DNA of 21,528 nt, taken from NCBI GenBank assembly GCA_004151065.3, contig NWUY0300007272.1, positions 3,991 to 25,518 of the forward strand, in the 5' to 3' direction. This DNA is from Larix sibirica (Eukaryota; Streptophyta; Pinopsida; Pinales; Pinaceae). How positions within the stretch are numbered: position 1 is the stretch's first letter; each line of letters begins with the position of its first letter. Shown one piece after another: positions 9,462-18,929 of the stretch. The position numbers were made by a program, and so were the translations under genes. Below the pieces are notes generated by a model. The model ran no database searches. It had not been told where the DNA came from and saw nothing but the letters and a program-made list of their open reading frames with translations.

Positions 9462-9880
9462 TTCTGTTTAGGTCTCCTAGTTCTAAGGGGAGGACTAGAC
9501 TAACCAAGGGAGGTGACCCCAACTAAAGTTTCACAAGTACTTACTAGGAAACCCTAAGAGCAAACCTAGAACGATAGTACTAGTGGGCGAATGCTCCAAG
9601 GTACTACCTTAATTGATTTATGGAAGCCAAATGTACTTGGGGTAAAATTGGTGAGTAAATAAGTACACTTGACTCAAAACTAATGATACTTAGGGAGATT
9701 AACAAGTTAAATCTAAGTATCTTAGTTAGGCTAGGATACGATGATAAAGGTTCCTAGCAAAGACCTATGGGCTTAGGATGGCTTTGACCAAAGTTCTTAA
9801 GGAGTTCAAGGTTCTAAGAGATAAATCAAATGAGCCAAACAATCTTCAGATTAATCCACTTTAAGAAGAACATTGAACTC

Positions 9881-10051
9881 ATTAACTGATATACATGAAC
9901 TCATATAACATGCATCCACAATATATGGCTTAAGCTTTAGATGTGCTTACTTAGAGTGCTCAAACTATTAACTGATTACATGAACTCATATAACATGCAT
10001 CCACAATATATAGCTTAAGCTTTAGATGTGCTTACTTAGAGTGCTCAAACT
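9881..10051. repeat. 86-base tandem duplication
   Basis: Units 9881-9966 and 9967-10051 each run from ATTAACTGAT to GTGCTCAAACT. They differ by about one indel and one or two substitutions, so the duplication is recent compared with its surroundings. Confidence 0.92.
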
Positions 10052-12042
10052 TATAAACAAGACATGTTATGGTAACATAGCATTCAATGCATAATGATTC
10101 CACTTAGATGCTAGATTAAGAATGTAGTTATCCAAGTTTAAAGCACAAGTGTTGATTACTAATTGCCCCAACAAGTTAGACAATGAAAGCTAGTGAAATT
10201 AGTGGAGTTATCCCTTGGGATGTTCCCAAGGTACTTACATTTCAATTAAAACAATATTATCTTATCCAACGTCTTGAGATGAAGAGAGTTTCCAAAGAGA
10301 CTCTCTCTTGAAACTTTCCCTCCTGCAAAGAAGCAAGTTTTGGCCTCGAGCAAAGGAGGCCTTTGCTAAAGGTCAAGATTAAGCTCTTCTTTGTATTGGG
10401 TAGAAGCAATTAAGTGTTGAGTATGTTAGATTAAATACCATCAATTGTAAGCATATAAAATTTGATGAGTAATCTTGATAAAAGTTGAAAACCAAATGCC
10501 CAAATGCCAAAAGTCATCCAATTTAGAATTACAAAGTGCTAGTGATTTAAGGAGCATTCAACACTTGATAAGCTTGCTGGAAATTAAAACACAACAGTGA
10601 ATAAAATCAGGGCAGCAAGCTAAGTATGACTTTAAACAATGAACTAAACTCATTCAACACTTAACCATGTAACAGTACTTCAAGCAAACAGCCATGCATG
10701 AACTAGGGTTATGTTTTTATGTTTGTTTTATGGTGTATTATCTTCTTAGGTGAGCGTGATTAGCTTCCTTATATAGAACATGTGCTTAACTACAATGAGG
10801 GAAGCATTTAGGGCTTGTCCCAAGAAGAGAATCTAGGCTTGCTCAAGCTTTATTACAATGCAATAAAAAGGAACTTGAAAGTAAGAAAAAGGAAGGTGAG
10901 AGTAGGAACTTAGGTGAAGATTAGATGATGAGACCAAGTGCCTTTAATGTAGAGAAGTTGATGGGCTATGGAGTCAAGTAACCCTCCTAGTAGTAATCCA
11001 ATGCAAAGTCCAAAATTGAAGAGGTTACCTAGCGATCTTCAGTCTTTTACAAACTAGGGCTTGAGGACTTCTTTGCTCCACCTTGGTGTGATCAACCTAC
11101 AAGAGATAAGGAGGTTTTCTATCTATCCAAATCAACAAGAGTTAATCATACCAAGTTAGATAAATCATGCATGAGATAACAAGCAAAACTAGCGAGTGAA
11201 GGTTTCAGAGCAAAATCCAAACCCTAGATCTTCTTCTTACCTAATCAAGGAGGTTTCTTAGCAATCCAAGATTGATTTTCAATGCATGAAGACAAATAAT
11301 CTCTCTTACCTTAGCTATTGTTGGAGTTTACCTTAGATTACCATGGAGATAAAAAAGTTAAAAACCAATATCACATAACACCATCGAGATCATCCACAAG
11401 ATAAGTAGACTTGCCAAAAATCTTATTTCATTAGCATAGCATTCCTAGACTTTAACCCCCTCCAAGTGAAATCGCCTTTTCCTTTTATAACGAAGGAGGG
11501 CGCACTTAGGGTTTGTTAGACCGTGTCAAGGGTAAAATGAATAATACAAGTGGTGATCTCCATGAAGATGAGTAGAGTAGTTACATATCAATGGCTTAGA
11601 TCCACTTAGCAAATGGTGGATCTAACCTTTCCTCAATAAAATATCTCACAAAGTGCCAAGTCGCCTCTTCTAGATGGGTGCATGAGCTAGACCATGTCAG
11701 TACATCATAAAATAATCTACAATACTATGTGTCATCTCCAAAACCATGAGCAAAAACCATGTGATGTAGAAAACCATGTGCAAATCATAAGTGCCAACGA
11801 TCTCCACTAAGAAGTGCACCCTCCTAGACAAGTGCACCCTCCTAAGTGGGTCAACCATGTGCCAATGTCAACACACATGTGAATAAAATGAGTAATATGT
11901 GCCAAATGTCAACCATCTCATGAGGTCGCCTCCAAATAGATGAGACATGTGCATGAGAGTGCCATGTCGCCAAATAAGTCCATTGATCACTTGTCAACCA
12001 CTAGGAAGCTTCCATATAATCCCAAGAGTGACTCATCATGCC

Positions 12043-12344
12043 AGATCATCACTGAAAATTTCCCATCATGGTTCAATTATTAATCAAACCATACTTAGGC
12101 ATTTTTAAATTAAAACTTAGGGATACATTTCAATTAAATGCCATTATGCCAAAAATGTATGTATCCATGTGAACTAGAAGTGGAAACTACCTATTATGGG
12201 TCCAAATATTCTCTAAAAACCGTTGGTGCCTTTGTATTTGCTCAGATCATCTTGAAAATACCTCTGTAGCATTGATCAAACTAATGCCAATCCAACTTAG
12301 GCTTTTTAAATTAAAACTTAGGGAAAGTTTTAATTAAAAGCCAA
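12043..12344. repeat. Diverged ~200-base direct duplication with hairpins
   Basis: Two blocks about 200 bases apart share AGATCATC...TGAAAAT and then ACTTAGGC(A)TTTTTAAATTAAAACTTAGGGA-type sequence. In each block that last part forms a palindrome: 12098-12142 (ends GGCATTT/AAATGCC) and 12300-12342 (nearly perfect arms of about 18 bases). The copies are diverged outside the palindromes. Confidence 0.65.
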
Positions 12345-12440
12345 GAACCTAAGAACTGACATGTGACCAAGGGGAAAAGGATCACAATGACATCCAAAGT
12401 GAAGATCACTGCTCACTAATGTTGGTACTTGTATCTGCCT

Positions 12441-13258
12441 TGCTGCTCTGTCATGTTGACCAAGTCAAACTATAGGAAAAAGTCAAACCTGGTTAAACTG
12501 TCTAATCTAGAGGAGCATTCTGCGATCTGACTCAATAGCCAGATAAAAGAGGAAAATGGGCATCCAAATCCATTAGTAGACTCAAAAAATAATATGTGCA
12601 TGAAAACATGCACGATCATGAAAATTTGACTGCAGAACATTGTGTAATGAGTCCACCACCATACAATAATGATTGGTCTATAGCAGTAGTAGTGACCAAT
12701 CAGGTGGGATATACATCGATAATGGCCAAATGGGTATCCAAATATGTGCTCAAAATGCATGGATCCCATGTACAACGAAATATGGCTTGAAAGGTCCATG
12801 AGTGATGGGATTGGCTACATATCGAACTGGACCAATCATTCACTGAATCCATTAAATATCTATGAAGAAGGCATGATGATGTCTCTATATGTCCGAAACT
12901 TTGATATTCTGCTATACTGCTACTAAGGAGTGTCCTAGATAGGTGGACCAATAGTAGTGGACATCTGTAGAATCAATGTACATAGTGGATGTAATGCATT
13001 CAATTGTTTAAGTGTGAGTCAGCATATAGCATAGTCATGAAATCATGATGATATACCCCATAAGTATTTTCAACCAGGTTCGTTGAATTAATGATTTAAG
13101 AGCATACTAGTACCATACAAATATCAAAATATTTACCAAAGAACTAGTTCTTCTTCGGGGTGAGATGGATAACTCACAAGATGTAAGACTTTGGTTGAAT
13201 GTATGACTCAAGGTAAGGGAATCAAGGAATCCTTCGTGGTTTCACCAATAATACAAAT
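12441..13258. other. Non-coding stretch, nothing recognised
   Basis: Short frames on both strands (for example 12470-12799 on the minus strand) have no family motif. Their hydrophobic or aromatic composition fits AT-rich non-coding DNA. Confidence 0.4.
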
Positions 13259-13389
13259 CAATGTTGCAAACTTCGTCTCTACAAAAAAATCGGCAGGGTC
13301 CATAAAATATCGTTTTGGAATATCTTGGGAACACATCGACAAACATCGGCAATATATCGACAAACTTAAAAAATACAAAAANTATTTTT

Positions 13390-13411
13390 AATATATATAT
13401 ATATATATATA
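13390..13411. repeat. AT dinucleotide microsatellite
   Basis: About ten uninterrupted AT repeats follow an ambiguous base (n) at 13382. Confidence 0.9.
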
Positions 13412-13505
13412 ACGTGTCCTCCTTGTCCTGACTTTGGGGGTCCCTGTGTCCGTGTCGGATACTCGTATTCCTATGTCCTCTGTGTCCCGTGTCCTCGTGT
13501 TAGGT
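13412..13505. repeat. GTGTCC-rich degenerate repeat
   Basis: The motif GTGTCC or GTGTCGG occurs many times (CGTGTCCTCC, CTGTGTCCGTGTCGG, TGTGTCCCGTGTCC). A related ACACG/GTGTCCGATACG cluster occurs at 21015-21085, suggesting a dispersed repeat. Confidence 0.5.
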
Positions 13506-13512
13506 GACTTAG

Positions 13513-14057
13513 ATGTCTAGTGAATCAATGATACATGATTATGGAACACTATTAGCTCAAGCTTCGAGTGAGAATGTAGAATCTCAACAAGGAGGCAAGT
13601 CAATGGCAAGTGATATATCACATGCTCATTTAACAAACAATGGGCCCAGGTCATCCTCAAAACATTTTGGTAGCAGAAGTGACCACCTGGATGCTAAGCT
13701 AAAGATTCCAGGTTCAATGCCAGAATCTCTCGTTATCAATCTAATCATTGCTCTTATGCTTCCAAGGAGCAGGAGCAGATGCATGAAGTATCATATGAAG
13801 TTAGAAAAGGAGAGACTTCACCAAGTGATGAAAGCGCTGTTCGTGCGGGTCTCAAACAGAAAAGACTTGTGCCAGAAGGATGTCACTTTGTGATTGTGTT
13901 CATTAAGCTTTTTCTAATAGTCATGGAAATCAGGATTTTATCAAATGACAGTCAATCATCAACAGGAAGTGTGGCATGTTACATTTTATTGGATTATGCG
14001 AAACAGTTTGAAAATATTCAGAAAGACCCAGATTCGATCCCTGATTTGACTGCTTAA
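13513..14057 (+). pseudogene. Unrecognised broken coding-like segment
   Basis: Frame 1 (13513 to about 13730) reads as a serine-, glutamine- and histidine-rich polar sequence ending near KIPGSMPES. Shifting one frame at about 13727-13740 continues as YQSNHCSYASKEQEQMHEVS, then RKGETSPSDESAVRAGLKQK and RLVPEGCHF. The same frame runs on to DYAKQFENIQKDPDSIPDL and a stop at 14055. The compositional continuity across the shift suggests one ancestral reading frame with a single frameshift. I do not recognise the family. Because it lies inside an element with hAT-like ends, it could be a host gene fragment captured by that element, or decayed element protein. There is no evidence of expression. Confidence 0.4.
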
Positions 14058-14289
14058 ATCTGAACAAGGTCCATTGAAGGAGAAGCTATGCTCTCGACGT
14101 GTGGCTTGATTGCATGTCCCTGTGCTTGATGGATTTGTTTGACCGAAAATCCCACGACACCACCATGCTTTATCGCTCGGCGTATTGGTGGTCTAGACTC
14201 CAAACTATGAAACAAAATGCGTAGATGTCATACTGTGAAACTGTAATGAAAACAAACCCAAGTAAAAATTGCTTTTAGAAACCCTGTTT

Positions 14290-14453
14290 TCGGATGGCCA
14301 CGATTTTCCCATCGATTCGCGAGTTATCGACAATTTCTTGGGAAAAAATTGGCAATAAATCGGGAAAAAATCAGACTGAAAATCTCGACATTTGTTTGAG
14401 AAAAAACCGGAGGCGAAAAATCCCGCGATTTCTCGGCGATGTTTGCAACACTG
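14290..14453. repeat. CGA/TCG-rich sub-terminal region of the hAT-like element
   Basis: The motifs ATCGA, GGCGA, CTCGGCGAT and AAATCGGGAAAAAAT recur here. The mirror region on the left (13285-13365) has ATCGGC and ATCGAC repeats. Repeated sub-terminal motifs are typical of transposase-binding regions in hAT-type elements, but no binding has been shown for this sequence. Confidence 0.4.
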
Positions 14454-14727
14454 TTTATTGTAGAGGTAAGACTTAGATAAAGTTCAATGTAGTGGTTAGT
14501 TGCAGAGGTAGACCGTAGTGCACAGGTCTGAGGAGATAGTATGCTGCATAGGAGACAATAAAGTATAGTTGGTAGCTTAGGTTAATACCACATATACCTT
14601 TTGACATATTATCGGTAACCAAAGGTAATACGAAGACTTTGGTCACTAGATGCAACTATGGTAAATTTGCAGCATGCAGATGTAGCAGACATGAGTAGGT
14701 GATCATGAAGTAATTAAAAATACTATA
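14454..14727 (-). mobile_element. Probable start of the internal region of a minus-strand Copia-like element
   Basis: The sequence left of the minus-strand primer-binding site should be the 5' internal region of the retrotransposon. It is short, has no recognisable gag, and abuts the hAT-like element at 14453. The rest of the retrotransposon is therefore missing. Confidence 0.4.
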
Positions 14728-14739
14728 GCTCTGATACCA
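14728..14739 (-). other. Primer-binding site of a minus-strand LTR retrotransposon
   Basis: GCTCTGATACCA is the exact reverse complement of TGGTATCAGAGC, the initiator-Met-tRNA primer-binding site used by many plant LTR retrotransposons. It lies one base from the LTR at 14741. Confidence 0.85.
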
Positions 14740-14740
14740 C

Positions 14741-15010
14741 TAACAGGCGTGGGATAACTCCAATGTTTGAGTGAATTGTATTAAGAAGAATCACATATAA
14801 ATACAATTAGGTGTTACCTTTGGTTTCATCTTCCAAGAGGTCCGTTGGACTTCACTGCGACTCTTCAGATTATTCCTAAGTAACTGAAAATACTAATATG
14901 TACAATAATACAAAAATACTAATATTTACAATGTATCCTAATCCTTAAGGATTAGGAATCTAACATAAACTAAGTTGCTTGTCAATGAGACATGACAACT
15001 TATATCAACA
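14741..15010 (-). mobile_element. Copia-type LTR, truncated element
   Basis: Read on the minus strand, the repeat begins TGTTGATATAAGTTGTCATG at 15010 and ends near CCCACGCCTGTTA at 14741, just before the primer-binding site. Length (270 bases), the TGTTGATATAAG start and the palindromic TCCTAATCCTTAAGGATTAGGA in the middle fit small plant Copia LTRs. Its inner end has TA where TG would be expected, and no second LTR or pol gene is found in the window. Confidence 0.7.
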
Positions 15011-15099
15011 TTCATGTAGAGCACATGAACCCTTGAATTTTCTATTTTCAATTATTGATTACACTTTCGACGCTAGTTGAGGGTCTTGCAGTGATACCA

Positions 15100-15929
15100 T
15101 GTAGAAATTTAGGGTATGTTACAACACAAATTAGCAAGAGAGATTAAAATCCAAAAAATCAATGCTAGACTATGAGCAACTAAGAGGGAGGCCACTGTCA
15201 CCTCACCAACCCTCTTTCACACTTTTGGCTGGCTCTCCTCCAGTACAAGCGGCATTTTCCCATCTAGGATTGCTAAAGCTTTAGGCATTAGATTCAAGGT
15301 GATATGGAAGAGTATCTTTAGCAAAACGAAATGTTGTAGCATAGGTTTTAAATGAATGATGGATCGACCAAGACTAGATGCTCTCACATTGTAGAAAGTA
15401 CTATGTCTACATGTTGATGATGTTCCTTCCATTTAATAGATCCATGTTGTAGAGAAAGTGTTCTTACATCACTTGCTAAAATCTGCTTGAGAAATCAGCA
15501 AGGAAATTAGGTGGTAACTCCTTCATTTGGATATCCGCCTCTTTCGCTTTGCATGATGAGTCCTCATATTTTTTTTTATTCCATGACTCCATAATATATA
15601 TTACCCAATGAACGTAACACTGGTTTGGATCCTACTATCACCCATCTTGAATAATACATCTTAGAACCATGTTTTCATAGAGTTAACCTCTCCTTTTTAC
15701 CTTGATCTTTTGTGATATAAGTTTAGATCTCCTATTCTTACGGAAGCCTCTCCTATTCTTACGGAAGCCTCCCCTTGTGCTGGAGGAGAGCCAACCTAAA
15801 GAGTAGAAGAGGGTTGGTGAGGTAATAGTGGCCTCTCTCTTTGTTCAACAAAAGTTCTTGCTTGTGCTTCAGGGCTTTATCACAAGAAGCAAAGGGTCTG
15901 GGTTGTAACAGGGTGCACATATTCATGGG
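15100..15929. mobile_element. Long inverted-repeat element
   Basis: The arms pair 15182-15249 with 15774-15841 at about 85% identity (shared core GGCCACT, CCTCACCAACCCTCTT, GGCTCTCCTCCAG). They extend more weakly outward to TGTTACAAC near 15117 and GTTGTAACA near 15902. At the left edge TGATACCATG (15092-15101) resembles a decayed minus-strand primer-binding site followed by an LTR start. The unit could thus be two LTR-like ends in opposite orientation, or a decayed DNA transposon. The minus-strand frame 15217-15432 lies inside and matches nothing I recognise. Confidence 0.55.
15728..15769. repeat. 21-base perfect tandem duplication
   Basis: TCTCCTATTCTTACGGAAGC plus one base is repeated exactly at 15728-15748 and 15749-15769, next to the right arm of the long inverted repeat. 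Confidence 0.9.
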
Positions 15930-16767
15930 ATAATGATGGAGAGAGAAATATAAAAAGTGCTATATCATTAATGCCACAGTGACACATCTCAGACATACAG
16001 ACATCTTGTCATTACAATTTATAACATCCCTGAGTGGTTAAGGTAGTTTAACTACCTAACTCCTTACCACAATTTCTAAATTTCACATTAGTCACATATT
16101 GCCAATATAGATGACCATTATACAAACTTTTAAAATTCCTAGATATTATTGGTGTGTTAAAACTTCATACTCCAGCAACTATGTTACTGAAACTTAGGCC
16201 CATCCTGACGCTTCCATGCTAGAAATATTTCCGATGTGGAAACTGGCACATAACCTCTAAGAAATGTTCCAAAAACGTTTTACAGCTGTTTCCTATTTGA
16301 GAACTTTATGGAAATGTGTTTGGTTTCTCCTGTCCAAGAAGCAAATTCTAACTTTTCTTCCCAAGTGGAAAGGGAAATACTGGTAAGTACAAAATAGAAG
16401 AAAAAGCAAGAGCAAAAGGAAAAATGGAAAAATAGCACAGAAAAAATACAGGTTTCTTTTTTTTCATTTATGAGAAGAAAGGACAAATTTTATCTAATAT
16501 CTAGAATATTTAAAATTCATATATATTCACACACAAAATAATGTGTTATTTTCCCATATCTAAAATTCAAAAATGGCATTTTCGATAGCCGTACTTGGAA
16601 ACCATATCTGTTTCCTTATTTCAGTTATGTTGATATTAAACACCTAGCATTCACGGTGAGAGAATGAGCACGTTAAAGTAAAACAATTAACATCAGGTTC
16701 TGATTTGGAAAATTGACAACGATTGACCATTATTTTCAGAATTGGAAAATGGTGCAGACATAATGGT
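15930..16767. other. AT-rich non-coding stretch, nothing recognised
   Basis: No coding frame, tRNA or clear repeat is visible. A lysine/phenylalanine-type frame on the minus strand (16280-16486) is explained by A- and T-rich sequence. Confidence 0.4.
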
Positions 16768-16928
16768 ACAGCCTGAGTGGGCCTAATGGTTAAGAACATG
16801 TGTTTCCTCCTAGGAGGTCATAACTATAAGTTCAAATCTGGAGGGGTGTAGGGTATGTACACTTTCATAGACTTAGCAGTCAAATCGCTGCACGGAAGGG
16901 GGTCCCTTGTCCCACAAACAAGGGGGTN
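16768..16928 (+). mobile_element. SINE-like element copy A
   Basis: GTGGGCCTAATGGTTA (16777-16792) resembles a tRNA A box and AGTTCAAATCT (16829-16839) a B box. The downstream body (GTAGGGTATGTACAC, CAAATCGCTGCACGGAAGGG, CCCACAAACAAGGGGGT) is shared with copy B at 17354. An ambiguous base lies at 16928. The 3' tail seen in copy B is missing. Confidence 0.65.
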
Positions 16929-17002
16929 ACTTTAATAGTATATAATTTTATGAAAATACCATGCATGTTTTTTTGGTATATAATTAATTACATTGACATT
17001 AA

Positions 17003-17206
17003 TCCATATCTTGTCTGTCTTCAAACAAAGGGTAAATTTGCATGTCCAGTCTTTGGTCCTAGGATGATGTTTCGTTGTTCAAGAAGTTTAGGAAAGGAGG
17101 TATTCGGTGAGTATAGGAACTTCCTCCCTAAGAACATAGGTATCGATCTATCGAAAAACATATTGTCAATGGGAAAGAAGAGACTAGAACAAAACCATGA
17201 AGAATG
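17003..17206 (+). pseudogene. CACTA-type (En/Spm, TNP2-like) transposase fragment
   Basis: The translated run QTKGKFACPVFGPRM, then RCSRSLGKEVFGEYRNFLPK, resembles the plant TNP2 transposase block in which TKG-ACP is followed by a basic patch and RRFLP or similar. Only about 65 codons are present, ending in a stop at 17205-17207, with no neighbouring transposase motifs and no CACTA ends. It is a decayed scrap, bracketed by two SINE-like copies. The assignment rests on motif memory only. Confidence 0.55.
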
Positions 17207-17353
17207 ACACCTCACCTATGGAAGTTGGAATATAATAGAAATCGTCAAGGTAAACAATTCATCTATGTATCATATCTAATGTTATACAATTTTTATTTAT
17301 ATTCAATGCTTTTTACCATATCTAACAATTTATATTATTGTAAATTCATTAAT

Positions 17354-17538
17354 GTTTCCTAAGAGGTCATAGGTTCAAATCCAGAGGGGGGTAGGGGATG
17401 TACACCGCTGTAGACTTTAGCAATCACATCGTTGTGCAAAGGGAGGTCCCATCTCCCACACACAAGGGGGTTTCATACACCAAATTGATGTCTGGCTTGG
17501 TTGTGACCTTAAAAATAAATTATTATTATTATTATAAT
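17354..17538 (+). mobile_element. SINE-like element copy B with TTATTATT tail
   Basis: Collinear with copy A from CCTAAGAGGTCAT onward: AGGTTCAAATCCAG (B box), GTAGGGGATGTACAC, GCAAAGGGAGGTCCC, CACACAAGGGGGT. It continues with CTGGCTTGGTTGTGACCTT and ends in a repeated TTA tail (17518-17535). The A-box end is missing, so it is 5' truncated, as often seen for SINEs. Confidence 0.65.
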
Positions 17539-17715
17539 ATTGAAAAATGTGTTTTTTTATTTTTTGAAAACATTCATGTACAACTATGGAATATATGATT
17601 GAAACTAAGCTGTTAGTGAATAGGAGAAATTAAAAAACAATCATGTTTTTAATTTGTGTGAATCTGGACAAGAGTTCTCAAGGTCATAATAGAACCAAAT
17701 ATCAAAGTAAAGAGA
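17539..17715. other. AT-rich intron-like DNA
   Basis: No feature is recognised between the SINE-like tail and the tandem duplication. Confidence 0.4.
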
Positions 17716-17978
17716 CACATTTTTAAGAGGGTCTCAATAGTGGTAGATTGTTTGAAATGGTTTCTATTCTGAGATATTGCAAAAACGTGGCCTTTGAAGT
17801 TCAGAATGCTAAAATCTGATACAGATGTCGATGCATTGTATTGTTGGCACATTTTTTAAAGGGTTTCTATAGTGTTAGAGTGCTTAAAGGGTCTCTATCT
17901 GGGGATTTTGCAAAAATGTGGTTTTTGAAGCCCAGAATCTTAAGAACCTATACAGATGTAGATGCATTGTATTTTTGG
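17716..17978. repeat. Degenerate ~132-base tandem duplication
   Basis: Units 17716-17847 and 17848-17978 share CACATTTTT, TTGCAAAAA(C/T)GTGG, TTTGAAG and ACAGATGT(C/A)GATGCATTG in the same order, with roughly 80% identity by eye. A partial third start (ACATATTA) follows. It lies just upstream of the FTSHI5 exon acceptor at 18011. Confidence 0.8.
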
Positions 17979-18011
17979 ACATATTACTGACTGGACAGTT
18001 ACATGTTGCAG

Positions 18012-18185
18012 GGTGTTCTTATTGCAGGTGATTCAGGAACAGGAAAAACGACATTGGCATATGCAATTGCTGCAGAAGCTAAGGTCCCAGTAGTAGAAAT
18101 CAAGGCTTTAGACTTGGAAGGTGGAGCATGGGTGGGCCAAGGTGCTGCCAATGTCCGAGAGCTATTCCAAACTGCAAGGGAGCTG
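18012..18185 (+). CDS. FTSHI5: FTSHI5 exon encoding the Walker A region
   Basis: Exactly 58 codons: GVLIAGDSGTGKTTLAYAIA, then AEAKVPVVEIKALDLEGGAW, then VGQGAANVRELFQTAREL. Acceptor TGTTGCAG precedes 18012 and donor GTAGGT follows at 18186. The sequence matches Arabidopsis FTSHI5 (EMB2458), a chloroplast envelope AAA-ATPase related to FtsH but lacking an active zinc protease site. In that family it works with other FTSHI proteins in a complex linked to plastid protein import. The Walker A motif GDSGTGKTT is intact. The exon shows no stop or frameshift. Upstream exons are not found between 8330 and 18011, so if the gene is live the preceding intron exceeds about 9.7 kb. Confidence 0.9.
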
Positions 18186-18929
18186 GTAGGTTTGATGTCT
18201 TTATTGTGTGACCAGTAGGATTGCTGCCTTTATTGGGGCTGTGATAAGTCTAGGCTCTAGAAATAACTGTTCTAGAAGAATCCTTATGAAATTTACCTTT
18301 TATCAGAATTTTTTTAGTTTGCAGTGTTAAAACATGCCTCATTTGTCAACTTCTGAACTTTTTTGCGAGCAGTTAATAGTTTTGTATTTCATTTGCCCCT
18401 TCTCTTAGTCGGTAAAAATTTGCCAAGTTGAGTGTTTTCTGAAATATGTATCCTTGGGTTGCATTTGATACAAAATACTTTCCCAATTTTATTATATTCT
18501 AGTTCATGAGAGGATATTTTGAAACTGTACTTTTTATGCCTATTTTAGTGTTATGTAATTTTGTTTTTTTTAAAATGGATAGATGATGTCTGTATTTCCA
18601 GGGAAAAATTCTAGACATGTTCTCTCACACACAGGCCATACTTTTTGCCAAACCAAAAGCACCAATTTTAAGCATTTCATGGATTACAGAATTTTCTATG
18701 TAGATAGCCAGTAGGTCATTAGAGATAGCAAGAAATACTCGACACACAGGCCTGAGAAATTACTGTAGTTTGTTATTTACCTGTTTGCATTTTTATCTGG
18801 CTTCAAAACAAATATAGTACTATTTCTTAAAGTTAAATTAGACTTCTTAAATGGACAGAGTTGAATTGTGGAATGATGAGTTTATTAAGATAATAGTTTA
18901 TTCGGAGTCTTATTGGAGGCTTTCTGCAG
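18186..18929 (+). other. FTSHI5: Intron between two FTSHI5 exons
   Basis: A 744-base T-rich intron with donor GTAGGT and acceptor CTTTCTGCAG. It joins ...ARELAPLIIF in frame (phase 0), which supports the exon calls on both sides. No other feature is seen inside. Confidence 0.85.

Larger units (their letters stand above)
9371..12440. other. 3 kb non-coding region, probably transposon-derived
   Basis: No convincing coding frame exists on either strand. The region carries a hairpin at 9423-9461, a tandem duplication at 9881-10051, a short repeat of AAGTGCACCCTCCTA near 11814-11850, and two related palindromes at 12098-12142 and 12300-12342. Such local duplications are typical of decayed plant retrotransposon or LTR sequence, but I could not find paired LTRs or a primer-binding site here. 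Confidence 0.4.
13259..14453. mobile_element. hAT-like non-autonomous element with short inverted ends
   Basis: The left end CAATGTTGCAAACTTCG (13259-13275) and right end CGATGTTTGCAACACTG (14437-14453) are inverted repeats with two or three mismatches over 17 bases. CAnTGTTGCAAA resembles ends of plant hAT transposons. Sub-terminal regions on both sides are rich in TCG/CGA motifs (13285-13365 and 14310-14440). The expected 8-base target duplication is not visible (ATACAAAT versus TTTATTGT), so the insertion is old or the ends are misplaced. No transposase is present. An AT microsatellite and a broken coding-like segment lie inside. Confidence 0.5.

Noticed and set aside
12470-12799. Hydrophobic 109-codon minus-strand frame, possible membrane protein
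   Set aside because: It has no family motif and no supporting promoter or splice signals; aromatic and hydrophobic residues follow from AT-rich sequence.
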